Program-made: the position numbers and the translations under genes | The notes under the pieces: generated by a model | What the model was told of the DNA's origin: nothing | The model's database searches: none | Seen by the model: the letters and a program-made list of their open reading frames with translations, nothing else | Source: Bacteroidales bacterium | Lineage (GTDB): Bacteria > Bacteroidota > Bacteroidia > Bacteroidales > Dysgonomonadaceae | Length of the DNA: 9,910 bases | NCBI GenBank assembly: GCA_012518155.1 | Contig: JAAYTC010000190.1 | Span: 1-9,910 of the forward strand | Direction: 5' to 3' | Shown here: positions 6,996-9,910 of the stretch, one piece after another | Layout of the letters: every line of letters starts with the position of its first letter | How positions within the stretch are numbered: the first letter of the stretch is position 1

Positions 6996-8747
6996 ATGGA
7001 GAGAGACAAACAAACTCAACCAGTCATCACCCCCACGGCTAATAAAGAGACCCTTTCGGGGAGTGAGATCCTTATCCGTGCCTTAGTAGCGGAGGGAGTG
7101 GATACCGTATTCGGGTACCCGGGTGGTGCGATCATGCCGGTGTTCGACGCGCTGTATGATCACAAGGAGAGAATCAAACATATTTTGGTGCGTCACGAAC
7201 AAGGAGCCGTGCACGCGGCTCAAGGATACGCGCGTGTTTCGGAAAAGGTAGGAGTGGCTTTGGTCACCTCCGGGCCGGGGGCTACCAACGCCATCACCGG
7301 CATCACCGACGCCATGATGGACAGCACCCCCATGGTGGTGATCTCGGGACAGGTGGTTTCGAGCTTGCTCGGCACCGACGCGTTTCAGGAGGCGGATGTG
7401 ATTGGCGTGACCCAACCCATTACCAAGTGGGTGTACCAGGTTCGCCGTGCCGAAGACATCGCGTGGGCCGTATCACGGGCTTTTCATATCGCCGCGAGTG
7501 GACGCCCCGGGCCGGTAGTACTTGATATTGCTAAAGATGCCCAAGTAAATAGTTGCGATTTTAGTTACGAGCGTACTACCTTCCTGCGCAGCTACCAGCC
7601 GATACCCGATCCGGAAGAGGATAAGATACAGATGGCAGCGGAGGTAATCAACAGCGCCAAGAAGCCGTTCGCGCTCGTGGGGCAGGGAGTCATACTGGGC
7701 AATGCCGAAGAAGAGTTGATAGCGTTCCTCGAGAAAGGGGGCATCCCGTTTGGATCCACCATCCTGGGATTGTCGGCCGTGCCGACCGATCACCCGCTGA
7801 ACATGGGGATGCTGGGTATGCATGGCAACGTGTCGCCCAATATCAAGACCAACGAGTGCGACGTGCTGATCGCGATTGGAATGCGATTCGACGATCGTGT
7901 GACGGGCGACCTGAAGACCTATGCCAAACAGGCCAAAGTGATTCATTTTGATATCGACCCCGCGGAACTGGATAAGAACGTGAAGACTACCGTGAAGGTG
8001 GTGGGCGATGCCAAGCAGACGCTGCCGTTAGTGACAAAACAGATGGAGCAACGCGCGCACCCCGAGTGGTTGGCAGAGTTCGATACCTACTACCAGAAAG
8101 AGTACGACCATATCATCAAGAAGGAACTCTACCCCGAGTCGGGCGAGATAAAAATGGGAGAGGTAGTACATAAAGTCACCGAAGCCACGAATAACGAGGC
8201 AATTTGCGTGACCGACGTGGGGCAGCACCAGATGATGAGCACCCGTTACTTCAAGTATACGAAGTCCCGCAGCATGGTTACCTCCGGGGGACTAGGCACG
8301 ATGGGATTCGGGTTGCCGGCCGGTATCGGTGCCAAATACGGGGCACCCGATCGGGAGGTATGTATTTTCGTGGGCGACGGCGGTCTGCAGATGACCATGC
8401 ACGAGTTTGGTACCATCATGGATTATGGTGTGAACGTGAAGATCATCCTGTTGAACAATAACTTTCTGGGAATGGTGCGCCAATGGCAAGAGCTGTTCTT
8501 CGACGAACGTTATTCAGAAACACAAATGAAGAATCCCGACTTTATCAAGGTGGCGGACGCCTACGGCATTAAAGGGAAGAAAGTGACGAAACGTGAAGAG
8601 TTGGACGACGCCATCAAAGAGATGCTGGATCACGATGGATCGTACCTCTTGGAGGTGGTGGTAGAGACAAAAGGGATGGTGTACCCGATGGTTCCCGCCG
8701 GAGGATCCATCTCCAATATCATGCTGGGGAACGGGTATTCATTGTAA
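6996..8747 (+). CDS. ilvB: Acetolactate synthase large (catalytic) subunit
   Basis: Thiamine diphosphate- and FAD-dependent acetohydroxyacid synthase catalytic subunit; it condenses two pyruvates to acetolactate (valine, leucine) or pyruvate plus 2-oxobutyrate to acetohydroxybutyrate (isoleucine). The 583 residues contain, in order, the N-terminal PYR domain with VFGYPGGAIMP and catalytic glutamate E68 in RHEQGAVHAAQGYAR, the central FAD domain (about 205-340, with GMHGNV and FDDRVTG), and the C-terminal PP domain with GDGG at 460-463 and NNN at 487-489, which form the ThDP/Mg motif. W497 in GMVRQWQ corresponds to the tryptophan that gives E. coli isozyme II its preference for 2-oxobutyrate, which fits a pathway fed by citramalate. 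The regulatory subunit IlvN lies downstream, but separated by an unusually long 295-bp spacer. Confidence 0.97.
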   Translation: MERDKQTQPVITPTANKETLSGSEILIRALVAEGVDTVFGYPGGAIMPVFDALYDHKERIKHILVRHEQGAVHAAQGYARVSEKVGVALVTSGPGATNAITGITDAMMDSTPMVVISGQVVSSLLGTDAFQEADVIGVTQPITKWVYQVRRAEDIAWAVSRAFHIAASGRPGPVVLDIAKDAQVNSCDFSYERTTFLRSYQPIPDPEEDKIQMAAEVINSAKKPFALVGQGVILGNAEEELIAFLEKGGIPFGSTILGLSAVPTDHPLNMGMLGMHGNVSPNIKTNECDVLIAIGMRFDDRVTGDLKTYAKQAKVIHFDIDPAELDKNVKTTVKVVGDAKQTLPLVTKQMEQRAHPEWLAEFDTYYQKEYDHIIKKELYPESGEIKMGEVVHKVTEATNNEAICVTDVGQHQMMSTRYFKYTKSRSMVTSGGLGTMGFGLPAGIGAKYGAPDREVCIFVGDGGLQMTMHEFGTIMDYGVNVKIILLNNNFLGMVRQWQELFFDERYSETQMKNPDFIKVADAYGIKGKKVTKREELDDAIKEMLDHDGSYLLEVVVETKGMVYPMVPAGGSISNIMLGNGYSL

Positions 8748-8763
8748 TCAATAATTAATAATT

Positions 8764-8972
8764 CAAGTTCCGCATGCACTACAACTATAGCTAAATCTTC
8801 GGCTGACAATGTTTTATGACCCGTTGTAGATTTATAGGCTATCTGATAAATAACTCGTTAGCACTCAAACAACTTATCAGATCGCGCCTATTTCATCTAA
8901 CGGGTGCCCCATAAAACACTTATAGGCCTCATTTTTAGCTATAATTGTAATAGTTGATGCATGCGAAACTTG
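8764..8972. repeat. Long interrupted inverted repeat (possible MITE or structured RNA) between ilvB and ilvN
   Basis: The two halves are complementary over most of their length in colinear blocks: CAAGTT (8764-8769) with AACTTG (8967-8972); CGCATGCA (8771-8778) with TGCATGCG (8958-8965); TATAGCTAAA (8786-8795) with TTTAGCTATA (8934-8943); GTTTTATG (8811-8818) with CATAAAAC (8910-8917); ACCCGTT (8819-8825) with AACGGGT (8899-8905); ATAGGC (8834-8839) with GCCTAT (8886-8891); ATCTGATAA (8841-8849) with TTATCAGAT (8874-8882). The central loop is about 24 nt. The right arm is longer by small insertions of 7, 4 and 2 nt. There is no convincing ORF and no T-run after the structure, so it is neither a gene nor a standard terminator. 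It fills most of the ilvB-ilvN spacer. It could be a non-autonomous foldback element or a cis-acting RNA; the sequence alone cannot separate these. Confidence 0.8.
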
Positions 8973-9003
8973 AGTAAGCAATTAATAATTTCGGTTCTTT
9001 CAA

Positions 9004-9038
9004 TTCTTAATCATTAGTTCTTAATTTTTAATTACTAA
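9004..9038. repeat. Five-unit degenerate heptamer repeat before ilvN
   Basis: Five contiguous heptamers in phase: TTCTTAA, TCATTAG, TTCTTAA, TTTTTAA and TTACTAA, approximate consensus TTNYTAA. The array ends 4 bp before the ilvN ATG, so it makes up the immediate translation leader. It lacks a Shine-Dalgarno sequence and should be nearly unstructured, which may help initiation in a group that does not rely on Shine-Dalgarno pairing; that role is inference. Confidence 0.6.
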
Positions 9039-9042
9039 ACGT

Positions 9043-9615
9043 ATGAACGATAACAAAACATTATACACCATCACCATTTTCTCGGAGAACACGGTGGGTG
9101 TGCTCAACCAGATAACGACCATCTTCACGCGCCGTCAGCTCAATATCGAGACATTGTCGGTATCCCCTTCGGCTATCGAAGGCATCCACAAGTTCACCAT
9201 CACCACCTTTACCAACGATGAAGAGGTAATGAAAAAACTGGTGCGGCTCATCGATAAGCGTGTGGATATACTCAAGGCGTATTATAATACCGACGAAGAC
9301 TTGGTGCATCAGGAGCTGGCACTGTATAAACTCTCCACCGAGAAAGTGATGGAACATGGATCCATCGAGTATTTTGTACGTAAATACAACGTGCGCATCC
9401 TTGAGGTTTCGGTGGATTGCGTGGTCTTCCTCAAGGCGGGCCATTTCGACGAGACCCAAGGGCTATTCGAAGAGCTCTCATCCACCATCGGGGTATTGCA
9501 ATTCGTCCGTTCCGGCCGGATTGCTATCACCAAGTCGAAGGTAGAAAGGCTGAGCGATATGCTGGCCAAGCGGGAAGAGCAAAAAAGCCTCTTATTGGCA
9601 ACACAACAAATATAA
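9043..9615 (+). CDS. ilvN: Acetolactate synthase small (regulatory) subunit
   Basis: Regulatory subunit of acetohydroxyacid synthase; it stimulates IlvB and confers feedback inhibition by valine. The 190 residues begin with an ACT domain (about 6-80) and continue with the C-terminal ALS regulatory domain (about 95-175). It is somewhat longer than E. coli IlvH (163). N16, G19 and N34, in SENTVGVLN and RRQLNIETL, line up with N11, G14 and N29 of IlvH, residues of the valine site, so valine sensitivity is predicted. The first ATG is used, since the ACT strand begins at residue 7. It follows the long inverted-repeat spacer and is followed by ilvC after 37 bp. The last part of the gene contains the likely -33 element of the ilvC promoter. 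Confidence 0.95.
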   Translation: MNDNKTLYTITIFSENTVGVLNQITTIFTRRQLNIETLSVSPSAIEGIHKFTITTFTNDEEVMKKLVRLIDKRVDILKAYYNTDEDLVHQELALYKLSTEKVMEHGSIEYFVRKYNVRILEVSVDCVVFLKAGHFDETQGLFEELSSTIGVLQFVRSGRIAITKSKVERLSDMLAKREEQKSLLLATQQI

Positions 9616-9626
9616 TAGTAACTTTG
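9595..9626 (+). promoter_or_regulatory. Predicted Bacteroidetes-type promoter for ilvC
   Basis: TAACTTTG at 9619-9626 fits the Bacteroidetes -7 consensus TAnnTTTG exactly, and a -33 TTG lies at 9595-9597, 21 bp upstream, inside the last codons of ilvN. Transcription would start near 9630-9635, about 20 bp before the ilvC ATG. This is the only full -7 match I found in any spacer of the window. It suggests that ilvC can be transcribed independently of the upstream genes. Confidence 0.55.
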
Positions 9627-9652
9627 TATTATACATTTAAAGACTGAATAAA

Positions 9653-9910
9653 ATGGCAAAAATGATTTTTGGCGGGGTAGAAGAGAACGTGGTTACCCGC
9701 GACGAGTTTCCCCTGGAGAAAGCGAAAGAAGTATTGAAAAACGAAACCATCGCCGTGATTGGTTACGGCGTACAGGGGCCCGGACAATCACTCAACCTGC
9801 GTGATAACGGCTTTAACGTGATCGTGGGGCAGCGCAAGGAGAGCAAGACGTGGGATAAGGCAGTGGCCGACGGGTGGGTTCCCGGCGAAACGCTGTTCGA
9901 GATTGAAGAG
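9653..9910 (+). CDS. ilvC: Ketol-acid reductoisomerase, N-terminal part (runs off the window)
   Basis: NADPH- and Mg2+-dependent isomeroreductase that converts acetolactate and acetohydroxybutyrate to the dihydroxy acids used by IlvD. Only the first 86 codons are present; the frame is open to the last base. The visible part is the Rossmann domain: TIAVIGYGVQGPGQSLNLRD with the glycine-rich nucleotide loop at residues 37-44, then VGQRKESKTWDKA (59-69), the loop after the second strand whose R61, K62 and S64 are typical of NADPH recognition in the short, class I enzymes. The ATG at 9653 is chosen because the family N-terminus begins a few residues before the FGG segment (6-8). It lies 37 bp after ilvN and has its own predicted promoter. 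Confidence 0.95.
   Translation, partial: MAKMIFGGVEENVVTRDEFPLEKAKEVLKNETIAVIGYGVQGPGQSLNLRDNGFNVIVGQRKESKTWDKAVADGWVPGETLFEIEE

Noticed and set aside
8774..8794. Possible leader peptide MHYNYS in the left arm of the inverted repeat (minus-strand counterpart MHQLLQL in the right arm)
   Set aside because: The plus-strand peptide has no Ile, Val or Leu codons as an attenuator would need, and the Leu-containing one is on the wrong strand. Both follow from the shared GCATGC in the arms.
8764..8972. Inverted repeat as an intrinsic terminator of the ilvB transcript
   Set aside because: No T-run follows the right arm, the arms are far too long and interrupted, and a terminator here would cut off ilvN from its partner gene.
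8986..8993. TAATTTCG as a -7 promoter box for ilvN
   Set aside because: One mismatch in the key TTTG, and the nearest upstream TTG is only 13 bp away, outside the usual 19-21 bp spacing.

Overview
The window reads as an ordinary chromosomal branched-chain amino acid cluster from a member of the Bacteroidetes, most likely the order Bacteroidales. The placement rests on four things: Bacteroidetes-type protein sequences throughout, start codons without recognisable Shine-Dalgarno sequences, fairly GC-rich genes separated by very AT-rich spacers, and a TAnnTTTG-type -7 promoter box before ilvC. A genus cannot be named from the sequence alone.

All eight genes lie on the plus strand: leuC (85-1467), leuD (1622-2218), a citramalate synthase of the Leptospira CimA type (2282-3835), leuB (3931-4998), ilvD (5069-6913), ilvB (6996-8747), ilvN (9043-9615) and the first 86 codons of ilvC (9653 to the window end). 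No gene is visibly broken. No RNA gene, CRISPR array or transposase was found.

The genes combine into one route. The second gene of the leu half looks like a leuA, but its substrate pocket matches the pyruvate-using citramalate synthase of Leptospira. CimA, LeuCD and LeuB would therefore turn pyruvate plus acetyl-CoA into 2-oxobutyrate without threonine. IlvBN, IlvC and IlvD would carry 2-oxobutyrate to the isoleucine keto acid, and pyruvate to the valine keto acid. LeuCD and LeuB also serve leucine synthesis. A dedicated 2-isopropylmalate synthase (leuA), a threonine deaminase (ilvA) and a transaminase (ilvE) are not in the window.

The least explained part is the 295-bp spacer between ilvB and ilvN. 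It holds a long interrupted inverted repeat (8764-8972) that could be a MITE-like foldback element or a structured RNA. The other spacers carry short tandem repeats: octamers around leuC, and heptamers before leuD and before ilvN. Small dyads lie before the citramalate synthase gene and before ilvD. The coding content is housekeeping; I see no clear novel multi-gene system.
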